Assembly (NCBI GenBank): GCA_022803075.1
Contig: JAFFTF010000006.1
Coordinates: 276,150 to 340,149, forward strand
Origin: Micrococcales bacterium 31B
GTDB lineage: Bacteria > Actinomycetota > Actinomycetes > Actinomycetales > Dermabacteraceae
Reading direction: 5' to 3'
Length of the DNA: 64,000 nucleotides
Shown one piece after another: positions 27,967 to 37,507 of this stretch (positions are counted from its first letter, which is position 1; every line of letters begins with the position of its first letter). The position numbers and the translations under genes are program-made. The notes below the pieces were generated by a model, which saw only the letters and a program-made list of their open reading frames with translations, made no database searches and had not been told where the DNA came from.

Positions 27967-30470
27967 GCACCGCAACCGACTCGGCCCCCCACGCCGAACC
28001 CCAGCCCACTCAACCGGCCACGACCGAGCAGACGGCCCCCGTGGCGTCCGAGACTGAGCGGGCCGCCCTGCCGCCGCTGGGCCGTAGCCTCGTGGACGCG
28101 CTCGCGTTCGCGCTCATGTTTGGAGCGGGCGCACTTGGCTTTCAAGGCTCGTTTGGCGGCAATTTCTACCTCATCACCTGCGCGGGAGCCGTGCTGCTGG
28201 GGTTCTTGGTGACGGCGCTCTGCACGGGCTTCCGCCTGGGGGTGATTCCCGGGGTGCTGCTGTGCATCGTGTTCTACCTTGCGTTTGGCGGGCTGCTCGT
28301 CGTGCCGCAAGAGGGCCTATTTGGCGCGCCCACGCTCGAAGTGCTGCGCATGATGGCCGAGGGTGCCATCGTCGCATGGAAGCAACTTCTCACGATCGTC
28401 ACGCCCGTCGGCGACCTGCCCGCACTGCTCGTGGTGCCCTATTCACTCGGCATCGCGTGCGCGTCCAGCGCCCTCGCGATCGCTATGCATTCACGCCGCT
28501 ACCTGCTGGCCCTGCTGTTCCCCGCGGGTTACCTCGCGGGCGCTATCCTCACCGGCACCAAGGCCACCGCGTACCCCGTGCTGCAGGCGCTCGCGCTCGT
28601 GGTGGTTGCGCTCTTGTGGGGTACCTGGCGGTCGATTCAATCGCGCAACGGGGCCTCGTCGCTGGGGCTGCCGAGCATGCGCAATTGGCGCATCGGTCGG
28701 GTCGTTGCGGGTGGCGCGACTCTCGTGGCTATTGTGGGCCTCGTGGCCGTCGGCGCGGCCTACCTGCAACCCACGGGCGACCGCTTCGTGCTGCGCGACG
28801 AGGTGGTGCCGCCGCAGGTGTTTGAGAACCTGCAAAGCCCCCTGGCGGGTCAGCACGCGTACTACAAGTACCAGGCAAAAGACACGGTGCTCTCGGTGAC
28901 GGGCAGTTTGCCGGAGAACGCGCGCATTCGAATCGCGGCGTTTGACGATTACAACGGCACGGTCATGGATGTTGCCGGCACCGACGCCCTCGGTACCGAT
29001 TCGGGCGAGTTCCGTCGCGTGGCCTCCCAGATTGGGTCGGACGCCGCGGGTGTCCCGTACACAGCGAACATTACGTTGGGTGGGTACAACCAGGTGTGGG
29101 TGCCCGAGGTCGGCGCCGTGACTGGACTGACGTATTCGGGTGCCCGCGCAGAGCAGTTGCAGGGGGCGCTGAGTTACAACGAAACGGCTCGCACCATGTT
29201 TAGCCTCGTGCCGCTGCGGACGGGAGACGCCTACACCCTCACCGGCATCGTGGAGCCGGTGCCCACCGAGGCGCAACTGCTGAAGGCGACGGTGGAACCC
29301 CTCAATCTGCCCGCGCTTCAGCAAGTTCCGCCGAGCCTCGTGACTGCGGCGCCGGGGCTCGTGGGGGAGGCGCAAACCCCGTATGAAAAGGCGAAGAATG
29401 TCGCCGAGAACCTGCGTGCGGCCGGGAGTTTCAGCCACGGGCTCGAGGGGCAGCTGCCGTCACTGCCCGGTCACGGTGCAGGTCGACTCGACACGATGTT
29501 CCGGCCGCCGGACGTCGATCAGGCCGGCAACATTATCGGCGATTCCGAGCAGTATGCCGTGGCCATGGCCATTGTCATGCGTCAGCAGAACATTCCGGCG
29601 CGAGTGGTGATGGGTTTCAAGTCGAAGCCCAACGGTGGGGCCGGAGCCTACACGGGCAACGATGTGTATAGCTGGGTGGAGATCAACTTCGCCGGCTACG
29701 GTTGGGTGGCCTTCGACCCGACGCCCGATGAAGACAAGCAAGAACAGCAACCGATCAAGCAGCCACGCACGGAGACGCAGGCCGAGGTGCACCCGCCGCC
29801 GCCGCCCAAGGCGGAGATCCCGGAGGCGCCTCCGGTGGCGTCCGCGGACGCCCCCAAGAAGAAGCCCGAGGACAAGCCGACCCCCGAGGAAGGCCGTTCG
29901 ATGTTGTTTTACGCGGGCCTCGGTGTTGGCGGACTGCTCATTGTGCTGGCGCTGTTCCTCATGACTATCGTGCTGGTCAAGGCGTCGCGGCGGCGCAAGC
30001 GCCGCAACCGTGGCCATACCAGCGACCAGTACCACGGCGGCTGGGCTGAGGTGCGTGACTTCGCCGCCGACCTGGGCCGACACGTGACGCCCAGGCGCAC
30101 TCGGCAGGAGCACGGCCGCGAACTCGCGCAGGCGTATCCTGCGGTCGACATCATGGCCCTCGCGCGGCGCACCGATGCAGGGGTTTTTGGCCCGGGAGAC
30201 CCAGCGCCAGATTCGGTCTCCGATCACTGGAGCCGGGCGCACGCCACCATGAAGGAGATGGCCGCGAGCGTACCGTGGGGTCAACGCATTCGTGCGCCGT
30301 TCTCGTTGCGTTCCCTGCGCTCCCAGCACAAGCGGGCGGCGAAGCAGGCACGGCGGGCCGCGAAGTTGTCGCGGCGAGCCGACAAGCAGGCCGAGCGCGC
30401 CGCCAAAAGGTCCAATGCTAAAGGTGGGGACGGCACTGCGCCGCCCGCCGCGGGTTCCCCCGCGGTGTAG
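27963..30470 (+). CDS. TgpA-like membrane protein with degenerate transglutaminase domain
   Basis: This 835-residue protein starts with ATG 27963 inside the DUF58 stop. About 40-280 hold six to seven membrane helices (TgpA/DUF3488-like). Residues about 290-640 are extracytoplasmic and contain the transglutaminase-like core. A last helix (about 645-675) precedes a basic cytoplasmic tail (RRAAKLSRRADKQAERAAKR). In the core, the motif that usually reads GDCE reads GDSEQYA, so Ser528 replaces the catalytic Cys. The usual HAWVE reads YSWVE, so Tyr569 replaces the catalytic His. The Asp of FDPTPDED (Asp585) remains. It therefore looks inactive as a thiol transglutaminase or protease and may serve as a binding module. 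It corresponds to tgm of the bifidobacterial PFNA operon. Confidence 0.88.
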   Translation: MSTATDSAPHAEPQPTQPATTEQTAPVASETERAALPPLGRSLVDALAFALMFGAGALGFQGSFGGNFYLITCAGAVLLGFLVTALCTGFRLGVIPGVLLCIVFYLAFGGLLVVPQEGLFGAPTLEVLRMMAEGAIVAWKQLLTIVTPVGDLPALLVVPYSLGIACASSALAIAMHSRRYLLALLFPAGYLAGAILTGTKATAYPVLQALALVVVALLWGTWRSIQSRNGASSLGLPSMRNWRIGRVVAGGATLVAIVGLVAVGAAYLQPTGDRFVLRDEVVPPQVFENLQSPLAGQHAYYKYQAKDTVLSVTGSLPENARIRIAAFDDYNGTVMDVAGTDALGTDSGEFRRVASQIGSDAAGVPYTANITLGGYNQVWVPEVGAVTGLTYSGARAEQLQGALSYNETARTMFSLVPLRTGDAYTLTGIVEPVPTEAQLLKATVEPLNLPALQQVPPSLVTAAPGLVGEAQTPYEKAKNVAENLRAAGSFSHGLEGQLPSLPGHGAGRLDTMFRPPDVDQAGNIIGDSEQYAVAMAIVMRQQNIPARVVMGFKSKPNGGAGAYTGNDVYSWVEINFAGYGWVAFDPTPDEDKQEQQPIKQPRTETQAEVHPPPPPKAEIPEAPPVASADAPKKKPEDKPTPEEGRSMLFYAGLGVGGLLIVLALFLMTIVLVKASRRRKRRNRGHTSDQYHGGWAEVRDFAADLGRHVTPRRTRQEHGRELAQAYPAVDIMALARRTDAGVFGPGDPAPDSVSDHWSRAHATMKEMAASVPWGQRIRAPFSLRSLRSQHKRAAKQARRAAKLSRRADKQAERAAKRSNAKGGDGTAPPAAGSPAV

Positions 30471-30485
30471 AGAGGAGCCCGAGAC

Positions 30486-32537
30486 GTGAATCAGACACCA
30501 GCGCGGTGTACCCGATGTGGATCACCCGTCAGTTCGGCTGCCTGCCCGTCGTGTGGGACCCCCACGGGTTTGGTCGCTCCCTATCGCCCCGACGCGCCGT
30601 CCCCCGAGGCGCCTCCGCGCTACCCGAATGTCAATGCTCCGAGCCAACCTGCGGGCGGCGGAGTTCCGGCGAACGGTGGGTCGGCGAACGGCGAGTCGGC
30701 GAACGGTGGGTGGGCCACGGCAGAGCAGCCGGTCACGTATCGTTTCGGCTACGTCGTGGCGCCACGGGGCAGCGTGCTGGGCACATGCACCCTCGACTTG
30801 GTCACCTATCTTGGTCCCGGCTTGGTGTTGCTGCTGGCCGGAATCGCGTACGTAGTGTTCAAGAATCCGCTTTACATGGTGCTGCTGCCGGGTCTCGTCG
30901 CCTATGTGTTTGGCGCGGTGCTTTATGTGCTGCACCTGGGTGCGGGCCAGCCGCTGCACGCGCGGCGACGCGGTCTCGTGGTGATGGGCTTTGACACGGC
31001 CGCCAGGCCGGGCTTTGGGCGAGCCTATGTAAACCTCCTATTCGTATCGCTGCTGGGCATCTTTAATTTCGTGTCGAGAGATCAATACGGCCGAGTCGTG
31101 TGTGAGCGCATTGCGGGCGTGGTGTGGATAGATACTCAAGGCGGTGCGAATCCGCTGGCTCTCGGCAGCCTGCCGCGCTCTGCTCACGCGGTGCCGGGTG
31201 GACGCCCGCAGGTCCCCGGTGGCGGGACGCCGCGTGGACCCGAAACCACGCTCGAGCCCGGCCAGCAGACAGCCTGGGCGGGCTCCGGGGCAACGTCATC
31301 GTGGGCACCGGCGAGCTCCGTGGGTGGTGGTGCCGCTCCTCATGCGGGCGAGGCCAGTGAGCCGCATTGGGATTCGTGGAGCGAATGGGTGCTCGATGAT
31401 AGGGAGGATCCCGCCGCGGCGTCCGGCAACACTGCCAGCCCGGTGCTGTCGGGTGGCTCGGCTTTGCCAGGTAGCCAATCGGACGGGGGTGGGCTAGCTA
31501 ATGCGGCCAATGGCGTGGACGCTTCGGTACTTGAGGACCCGGCCGTCGCTGCGGACGCGGCCGTCGCTGCGGACGCGGCCGTCGCTGCGGCCCCGCTCGC
31601 GCACCCCGAACCCCCTGGCCTCGGCGCAATCTCGCATTACGGCGAGGCTCCGGCAGCGCTCGGTGACGGGGCAGGGCACACTCTCGCGGCGGCACAGCCT
31701 GCACCCCCAACGCCGGCATTTGCGGCGCACATGACGCCTAATGCGAATGACTTCGCTCCTCGCGTCGACAGCGACGCGTGGGACGCAGTTTTAGGCAACG
31801 ACCCCGATCACGATGCCACTGCACGCTCGTTCCCTGGCGCGATCGAGTCCCTTGCGGAGCCGCCTGCCCTGCCTGCCCTGCCTGCCCCGCCTGCCGCGTC
31901 CGCTGCGACGGCACCGGCTGTACCTGTCCTCCCCGTGACCCCGGTGGCGGCGCAGGTACGGGCCTCCGTGGCGTCCGAACCGGCCCGTGCCGCTGAACCG
32001 GTGGCCGCGCAGGTACGGGCCTCCGTGGCGTCCGAACCGGCCCGTGCCGCTGAACCGGCGCCAGAACCGAGAACGTTGCAGGCCATAAACTCGGGGGGCG
32101 ACTCCATGCTGCTGTCGACCACGGTGCCCCAATCTGGTAGTCCCGTACTCGACGACGCCGACGAAGCGTTTGCAGCCACAGAAGTGTCTGTCGCCCGTCG
32201 CCGCAAGCGGGGCGCCGAACTGGTCACCAGCAACGATCAACGCGAGTTCATCTACGGGCACGTGGTGGTCGGGCGCAACCCAAGTGCGCCTCTCGAGGTA
32301 CCCGGGGCGAGCCCACTGCGTTTGCGCGACCAGTCCCGCACCCTCTCTAAGACCCACGCGCATCTTGAGGTCAACGAGCATGGAGTTTTCGTGACCGACC
32401 TCGGCTCGAGCAACGGCACCACCGTCGTTGACGCGGCCGGCACCGAGACCGAACTCGACCCGCTGCAGCCCGTCGCTCTGCAGCCGGGGGCGCACCTGCT
32501 GTTCGGTGACTTGCGCTGCGAGGTGCTGCGCCCATGA
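30486..32537 (+). CDS. Zinc-ribbon / RDD / FHA domain membrane protein
   Basis: The 683-residue protein starts with GTG 30486 after GAGGAG. Its domains in order are a zinc ribbon (CTRCGSP...CPSCG, residues 8-23), an RDD-type membrane domain (about 85-230, helices VLLLAGIAYVVFK and VAYVFGAVLYVLHL), a long Ala/Pro-rich linker with internal repeats, and a C-terminal FHA domain (about 585-680). The FHA residues are GRNPSAP, SKTHAHLEV and DLGSSNGT, which should bind phosphothreonine. It is a likely partner of the Ser/Thr kinase four genes downstream. The stop overlaps the start of the PP2C gene (ATGA). Confidence 0.87.
   Translation: MNQTPARCTRCGSPVSSAACPSCGTPTGLVAPYRPDAPSPEAPPRYPNVNAPSQPAGGGVPANGGSANGESANGGWATAEQPVTYRFGYVVAPRGSVLGTCTLDLVTYLGPGLVLLLAGIAYVVFKNPLYMVLLPGLVAYVFGAVLYVLHLGAGQPLHARRRGLVVMGFDTAARPGFGRAYVNLLFVSLLGIFNFVSRDQYGRVVCERIAGVVWIDTQGGANPLALGSLPRSAHAVPGGRPQVPGGGTPRGPETTLEPGQQTAWAGSGATSSWAPASSVGGGAAPHAGEASEPHWDSWSEWVLDDREDPAAASGNTASPVLSGGSALPGSQSDGGGLANAANGVDASVLEDPAVAADAAVAADAAVAAAPLAHPEPPGLGAISHYGEAPAALGDGAGHTLAAAQPAPPTPAFAAHMTPNANDFAPRVDSDAWDAVLGNDPDHDATARSFPGAIESLAEPPALPALPAPPAASAATAPAVPVLPVTPVAAQVRASVASEPARAAEPVAAQVRASVASEPARAAEPAPEPRTLQAINSGGDSMLLSTTVPQSGSPVLDDADEAFAATEVSVARRRKRGAELVTSNDQREFIYGHVVVGRNPSAPLEVPGASPLRLRDQSRTLSKTHAHLEVNEHGVFVTDLGSSNGTTVVDAAGTETELDPLQPVALQPGAHLLFGDLRCEVLRP
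31941..32057 (+). repeat. Two 57-bp direct repeats in the linker of the RDD-FHA gene
   Basis: Two nearly identical units start at 31941 and 31998 (period 57 bp, 19 codons) and encode AAQVRASVASEPARAAEP twice. A second set, three 18-bp units encoding AADAAV, lies just before at about 31545-31595. Both keep the frame and change only linker length. Confidence 0.85.
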
Positions 32538-33380
32538 AGCGTGTCACGGACGCGAATAGCGTCGAAGTGCGGGTCGGCCATGCCACCCACGTGGGTCGAG
32601 TGCGCAAGACCAACGAAGACTCAATTCTTGTGCGGCATCCCGTCTATCTGGTCGCCGATGGCATGGGGGGGGCACGAGCGTGGCGAGGTGGCCAGCTCGC
32701 TCGCGGTGGGGGAGTTCGCGCGGCTCGCGGGCACTCCACAAGCGACGGTCGCAGACCTCACCGAATGCGTGCACGCAGCCTCGACCCGCATTGATGCTCT
32801 CGGTAATGCGGGCACCACCATTGTGGCCGCCGTGGTGACGATCGTCGACGCCCGGCCGTATTGGATGATCCTCAACCTAGGCGATTCGCGCGCCTATCAG
32901 TGGATCCGCGGCATTGGCGAACCAACGCTGCGGCAGGTGAGCGTTGACCACTCGGTCGTGCAGGAGATGGTGGAATCCGGAGAGATTGCGCAGCGCGATC
33001 GGCGCCTACACCCCTCTCGCCACCTGGTGACGCGCGCGCTGGGAGCGGGTTCGGAATCCATCGAGCCGGATTATTGGTTGATTCCCCTCGAAGGGGGCGA
33101 ACGACTGGTGCTGTGTTCCGATGGATTGACCGACGAATTGTCGGATGCGGAACTCTTGGCCATACTGAATTTGGGCCTTGATGTACAACGCTGTGCTGAA
33201 CTCTTGACTCAAGCCGCCTGCGACCGGGGCGGGCACGATAACGTAAGTGTGATTGTTGTAGAAGTTGAGGGGCAGCCTGACACAGACAGCGTGCAGACTG
33301 ATCGGCGGGGGGAGCGCGGGGTGCTCACCTCCAAAGACCTCGATGACTCCGATACGCTACCCAGATCGGCCCGCAGATGA
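32534..33380 (+). pseudogene. PP2C-type Ser/Thr phosphatase, frameshifted in a G8 run as sequenced
   Basis: The gene starts with ATG 32534, coupled to the previous stop. The frame gives VGHATHVGRVRKTNEDS and VADGMGG, the first PP2C metal motif, and then runs out of frame. A second frame takes over exactly there, with HERGEVASSLAVGEF, LGDSRAY, ALGAGSE, CSDGLTDELSD and GGHDNVSVIVVEVE, the remaining PP2C motifs. The break is a run of eight G at 32665-32672; with seven G the sequence reads DGMGGHERGE, the normal motif, and gives a 281-residue enzyme. All other metal and phosphate residues are present. It should oppose the neighbouring kinase. Possible causes are a sequencing error, a real mutation, or slippage/phase variation. 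Confidence 0.85.
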
Positions 33381-34984
33381 GCTTAGACATGATATTTCAA
33401 ACGCGCTACGTGCGCGGCGACGGGCTGGTCGTTTCTCGAGGGGGCTGCTGCGTGGTGGTGCCCGTGGCCGACGCCTGCGGTCAGGCGTTCGTGGATGCCC
33501 TGTGGGTGCTCGCGGGCGATTACGGGGCACTGCCCGGTGCGGGTGAAGCGTGGGACATCGCCGAAATCGACGCTTTGGAATACCGCGAAACTGTGAAGGG
33601 GCATCTAGCCGATCACGGGGCGAGCGGCTTCATCGCGACGCGTCGCGGTGACAAGCTTGAGGTGACGCGGGTGGGTGAATGCGCTGCCTTGACCGTCAGT
33701 GCGGACGCCTTGGAATGGAACACCAAGGGCGCCCGCGGCACCACATTGCCGTGCGACGAGGCGGCAGTTTGGGCGGACGCCCTGTGGCTCGGGGCCACGA
33801 AAGCCTCCGTTGACGCGCGCTACCAATCCACACAGATGCCTGTCGGAGAGGACGACTGGGACATCGAGGGGACCCCTGAGGGGGACCTCATAGCAGGCGC
33901 GGACGGGGACTTCGCTGGAGACTACGCCGATACCCTGGCCGCGGACTCGGCGCTGGGGGACACCGTGCCGCCGTTCGCGCACCGCGCCGATCTCTCCGAG
34001 GACGACCTGATGGCATCGACGCGCATGATGGTGCGCCGCCAGTCCGCCCCCCGGGGCCACGCTGCGACGCCGACACCCGAGAGTGCTGCGCCCGCGAAGC
34101 AGCTTCCCCCGGGCGCCGTGGACAGTCCCGCACCGGCTGCCGTCGCCACGCCTCCTCAGCACGTTCCGGTTGGGTCTCCTGGACCCGCGTCGGCAGGTCC
34201 GGCTCCGGCAAGTCCCGCGTCGGTTCGTCCGGGAGGGGTGCTGGATTCTTTTTTCGCGTCCCTTCCGGCGCAGCCTGCGGGCCAGGCGCAATCCGCGTTT
34301 GGCCAACCCGTGTATGGCCAGCCAGTTCCGGGCCAGCCAGTTCCGGGCCAGCCAGTCCCGGGCCAGCCAGTTCCGGGCCAGCCGCAACCCTCGTTCAGCC
34401 ACCCCTCGTTCAGCCAACCCGCGTATGGCCAACCCGCCCCGGGCCAGCCGCACGGCCAGGGATACCCGGCCAGCGCGGCGTCCGCCTCGATCTATGCCCC
34501 GGGCCCGGAGCAGTTCGGCATCCAGTCGCCCCACGTCTCAGGGTCGGCGTGCGCCCGCGGTCACCTCAACCCGCCCCATCGCGCGGACTGCCGAGTTTGT
34601 CGGCTGCCCGTCGTGCCGGTCGCCGAGGCTTTCCCCCGGCCCGCGCTGGGGACGCTGTTCACGGAGGGAATCGACCCCATCGTCGTGCGGGGCAACGTGA
34701 TTTTTGGCCGTAAACCGTTCGGCGACCGCTTCGGGCGGCATGAGCAGCCCCTGCTGGTCGCGGTGAACGGGCCGTCAAACGACATCTCGCGCAACCACGT
34801 TCTGATCAGCGTCGAGCAGTGGCACGTGTTCGTCAGCGACCTCGACAGCACCAATGGCACCCTCCTGCACCGCGCGGGCTATGCTCCGCGTCGCCTCATC
34901 GCCCACGAGCAGGTCATGCTGCGCTCGGGTGACATCATCGACCTCGGCGACGGCGTGACCATTCGGTGTCAGGACATTCCATGA
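33377..34984 (+). CDS. FHA domain protein with repetitive Pro/Gln linker
   Basis: This is a 535-residue protein from ATG 33377 (overlaps the PP2C stop). The N-terminal part (about 1-150) is a globular domain of unknown type (YVRGDGLVVSRGGCCVVVP). A low-complexity Pro/Ala/Gly/Gln linker contains four GQPVP repeats. A Cys/His cluster (CARGHLNPPHRADCRVC, about 395-411), likely a small zinc site, precedes the C-terminal FHA domain (about 425-530) with VIFGRKPFG, ISRNHVLIS and DLDSTNGT. The N-terminal domain with hydrophobic strands resembles the start of a PP2C-like fold only weakly. The protein is probably a phosphothreonine adaptor for the kinase whose start overlaps its stop (ATGA). Confidence 0.85.
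   Translation: MSLDMIFQTRYVRGDGLVVSRGGCCVVVPVADACGQAFVDALWVLAGDYGALPGAGEAWDIAEIDALEYRETVKGHLADHGASGFIATRRGDKLEVTRVGECAALTVSADALEWNTKGARGTTLPCDEAAVWADALWLGATKASVDARYQSTQMPVGEDDWDIEGTPEGDLIAGADGDFAGDYADTLAADSALGDTVPPFAHRADLSEDDLMASTRMMVRRQSAPRGHAATPTPESAAPAKQLPPGAVDSPAPAAVATPPQHVPVGSPGPASAGPAPASPASVRPGGVLDSFFASLPAQPAGQAQSAFGQPVYGQPVPGQPVPGQPVPGQPVPGQPQPSFSHPSFSQPAYGQPAPGQPHGQGYPASAASASIYAPGPEQFGIQSPHVSGSACARGHLNPPHRADCRVCRLPVVPVAEAFPRPALGTLFTEGIDPIVVRGNVIFGRKPFGDRFGRHEQPLLVAVNGPSNDISRNHVLISVEQWHVFVSDLDSTNGTLLHRAGYAPRRLIAHEQVMLRSGDIIDLGDGVTIRCQDIP
34316..34375 (+). repeat. Four 15-bp tandem repeats in the FHA gene linker
   Basis: GGCCAGCCAGTTCCG occurs at 34316, 34331, 34346 (one T to C change) and 34361, encoding Gly-Gln-Pro-Val-Pro four times. 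A partial fifth unit follows at 34376. Confidence 0.9.
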
Positions 34985-36723
34985 GCAAGAGCCCCCGGCT
35001 TTCCCCTCCGCTGCTGGATAACTACGAGTTTGTCTCGTTCCTGGGCGGTGGCGGGTTCGCCGACGTATTTCTCTACACAGACCACACGTTGCACCGCCAG
35101 ACCGCCATTAAGGTGCTGCATCGCGACGTGACCGCGCCACGCGCCCTCGCCCAGTTCGGCGAAGAAGCGACCGTCATGGCTAAGGTGTCCCAGCACCCTC
35201 ACATCGTGAGTATCTACTCGACGGGCATTGCCGCCGACGGTCGGCCGTTCATTGTCATGGAGTACTGCAAGGCCCCGAATTATCAGGTGAGGTTGCGGCG
35301 CTCGCGGCTGAGCGTGCAGGAATGCCTCTCGGTGGGCGTCAAAATTGCGGGCGCGGTGGAGTACGCGCACCGTGCGGGCATCGTGCACCGCGACATCAAG
35401 CCCGAGAACATCCTGGTCAACGACTTTGGCCCGGCACTCACCGACTTCGGCATCTCAGCCCTCAAGGTGGGCACCACCTTCAAGGGGCTTGGCATCGAGG
35501 CCGGTGATGAGGAGTCGGAACACGCACTCTCGCTGCCGTGGTCGCCACCCGAGGCGCTTTGGGAGCGTCCGGCCCTCGATGAGCGCAGCGATGTCTACTC
35601 CCTCGCCGCCACGATCTACACCCTGTTGGCGGGCGCGAGCCCCTTCGTGCTTCCCGGCACCGGCATGACGCGCACCCTCCTGGAGGAACGCATTCGCACG
35701 GAGCCGCTGCCGCAGGTCAAACGCAGCGACGTGCCGCAGGAACTTTACCTGGCGTTACGCACGGCCATGGACAAGGACGCGCGGCGCCGCTATTCGAGCG
35801 CGCTTTCTTTCGCGCGAGCGCTCAACACGGTCGAATTGGGGATGCATCTGCCAGAGACTCCGCTGCCGCTGCCGCAGGAGTCTCTGCTGCGCGACGAGGG
35901 CCCGAATCGCGAGGTCGATGACGCGGACGGCACGCAATTGCGTCAGGTCATCACCCTCGGCGGCCAGCCGCCTTCGGTGGAAGGGTATTCAGGGCCGACG
36001 CCGAGTGGCACGCAGGCCCCCTCCGCGCCCTCGCAGCTGGGATCGGGAATGCCCGGCCCCATGTCGCCCGGTACGGACCCTCACGGTGGATACAACAGTG
36101 GCCCGTTCGGCGGCAGTGGCCCCGTCACAGGGGATCTCGCCGCACATCAGGCGTCGGGCCCGCAGTTCGGGAATCCCCTGCCGCCGGGTCAGCCGGGTCT
36201 GGTGAACTTCGTGCATGACCAGGTCCAGCCCCAGCAGGGCGTGCTGGAACCGGAGCCCGGGGCGTCCCGAAAGCGCCGTTCCCGCCGTGTGTGGCCCGTG
36301 GTCATCGCGAGCGTGCTGGTGCTCGGCGTCACCGCATGGGTGGTGTACGCCTACGTGTGGCAACCCGGTATGGGGCCGACCCCCACCAGGTCGTCGGAGA
36401 CAATAGCGACGGTGGAGGCGGCCCCGCCACCACGTTTTGCAGACACACCGACCGCACGTTTTGCCGATCAAACCGTCGAAGACCCTCGGTGCGAATTGCT
36501 GATAGATTTCGTGGTGGAGAACCGTGAGGCCTCCGACGTGATCGAGTACCAACTCGACGGCGGCGACCCGGTCACCTGGCCCGCGAACCAGAATCCGGTC
36601 AAAATAAACGTAGAGACTTCCGGTTTGCCCTCTGTAAGTCTTAGGGTCGTGAGGGCCAGCAAGGGTACGGCCTCAGAGTCGGTGACCGTCCGACCAAATG
36701 AAAGTTGCGTGGTAGAGAAGTGA
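34981..36723 (+). CDS. Transmembrane Ser/Thr protein kinase (PknB/Pkb2-like)
   Basis: This 580-residue protein starts with ATG 34981. The kinase domain (about 14-280) is complete: glycine loop LGGGGFADV (21-29), ATP-binding Lys44 in AIKVLH, catalytic loop HRDIKPEN (136-143), DFG at 155-157, and SLPWSPPEAL in place of the usual APE motif. A Pro/Gly-rich juxtamembrane region (about 310-430) precedes one membrane helix (about 437-460, VVIASVLVLGVTAWVVYAYVW). The short extracellular part (about 115 residues) has no PASTA domains; it ends with a beta-rich segment and two Cys residues (CELLIDF, ESCVVEK). It is the signalling centre of the operon and is expected to phosphorylate the neighbouring FHA proteins. 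Confidence 0.93.
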   Translation: MSKSPRLSPPLLDNYEFVSFLGGGGFADVFLYTDHTLHRQTAIKVLHRDVTAPRALAQFGEEATVMAKVSQHPHIVSIYSTGIAADGRPFIVMEYCKAPNYQVRLRRSRLSVQECLSVGVKIAGAVEYAHRAGIVHRDIKPENILVNDFGPALTDFGISALKVGTTFKGLGIEAGDEESEHALSLPWSPPEALWERPALDERSDVYSLAATIYTLLAGASPFVLPGTGMTRTLLEERIRTEPLPQVKRSDVPQELYLALRTAMDKDARRRYSSALSFARALNTVELGMHLPETPLPLPQESLLRDEGPNREVDDADGTQLRQVITLGGQPPSVEGYSGPTPSGTQAPSAPSQLGSGMPGPMSPGTDPHGGYNSGPFGGSGPVTGDLAAHQASGPQFGNPLPPGQPGLVNFVHDQVQPQQGVLEPEPGASRKRRSRRVWPVVIASVLVLGVTAWVVYAYVWQPGMGPTPTRSSETIATVEAAPPPRFADTPTARFADQTVEDPRCELLIDFVVENREASDVIEYQLDGGDPVTWPANQNPVKINVETSGLPSVSLRVVRASKGTASESVTVRPNESCVVEK

Positions 36724-37472
36724 CCGCCAAGGCGTTCGAGTCGCAGCCCCAAGACCTGGGTTCAGGCGCGCTCTGCATTGAGTTCTGCGGCGAGTGGTAC
36801 GTTCCCGACCCGGACGGCGAGTTCGTCATCGGCCGCGGTGACGACGCCGACCTCTTCATCGACGACAACGCATACCTGCACCGCCGCTTTCTCACCATAA
36901 CGTGCCGTGACGGCGTTTGGTGGCTCAAGAACGTGGGCACCACCCTCGCCGCGACCGTCACCAACGGTCAGGGCAGTATGCAGGCCTGGCTGTCGCCGCA
37001 GACGCCGCTGCCGCTGTTCATGGCGTACACGCGGGCGCTGTTCACGGCGGGCTCCACGACCTACGAGGTCAACTTCATTCTGAACTCCACGTACTACTCC
37101 GAAGCACCGGTCGAAGACGGCGAGGGCATCGGGGCCACCACGATCGCTCCGCTCCGCTTTACACTGTCGCAAAAGCAAGTCATGCTGGCGTTGGCCGAGC
37201 CGATGCTGCGGCGCGACGGTGTTAGTCTCGCGTCGATTCCCACATCGTCCAAGGCGGCCGAGCGACTGGGCTGGTCGATGACGAAGTTCAATCGTAAGCT
37301 TGACAATGTGTGTGACAAGTTGGATCGCCACGGCGTGGCCGGACTGCGCGCCGGCGGCGGCAAACTCGCGACGAATCGTCGTGCTCGCCTGGTGGAGCAC
37401 GCCGTCTCGTCGCGGCTCATCACAACTGACGATCTACCACTGCTGGACGTCACGTCGGAGACTGAGCTCTAG
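36720..37472 (+). CDS. FHA domain protein with C-terminal helix-turn-helix-like region
   Basis: The 250-residue protein starts with GTG 36720, overlapping the kinase stop (GTGA). The N-terminal FHA-like domain (about 15-125) has FVIGRGDDADLFIDD and YLHRRFLTITC, with WWLKNVG and TVTNG in the place of the usual N-G-T turn. Residues about 145-225 (FTLSQKQVMLALAEP, AERLGWSMTKFNRKLDNVC) look like a winged helix or GerE-type helix-turn-helix. This suggests a DNA- or protein-binding output under kinase control, as EmbR does with the opposite domain order in mycobacteria. That role is inference. Confidence 0.78.
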   Translation: MTAKAFESQPQDLGSGALCIEFCGEWYVPDPDGEFVIGRGDDADLFIDDNAYLHRRFLTITCRDGVWWLKNVGTTLAATVTNGQGSMQAWLSPQTPLPLFMAYTRALFTAGSTTYEVNFILNSTYYSEAPVEDGEGIGATTIAPLRFTLSQKQVMLALAEPMLRRDGVSLASIPTSSKAAERLGWSMTKFNRKLDNVCDKLDRHGVAGLRAGGGKLATNRRARLVEHAVSSRLITTDDLPLLDVTSETEL

Positions 37473-37507
37473 CGCCGATTTCTGCCCGCTCAGAGAAGAG
37501 GAGATCT

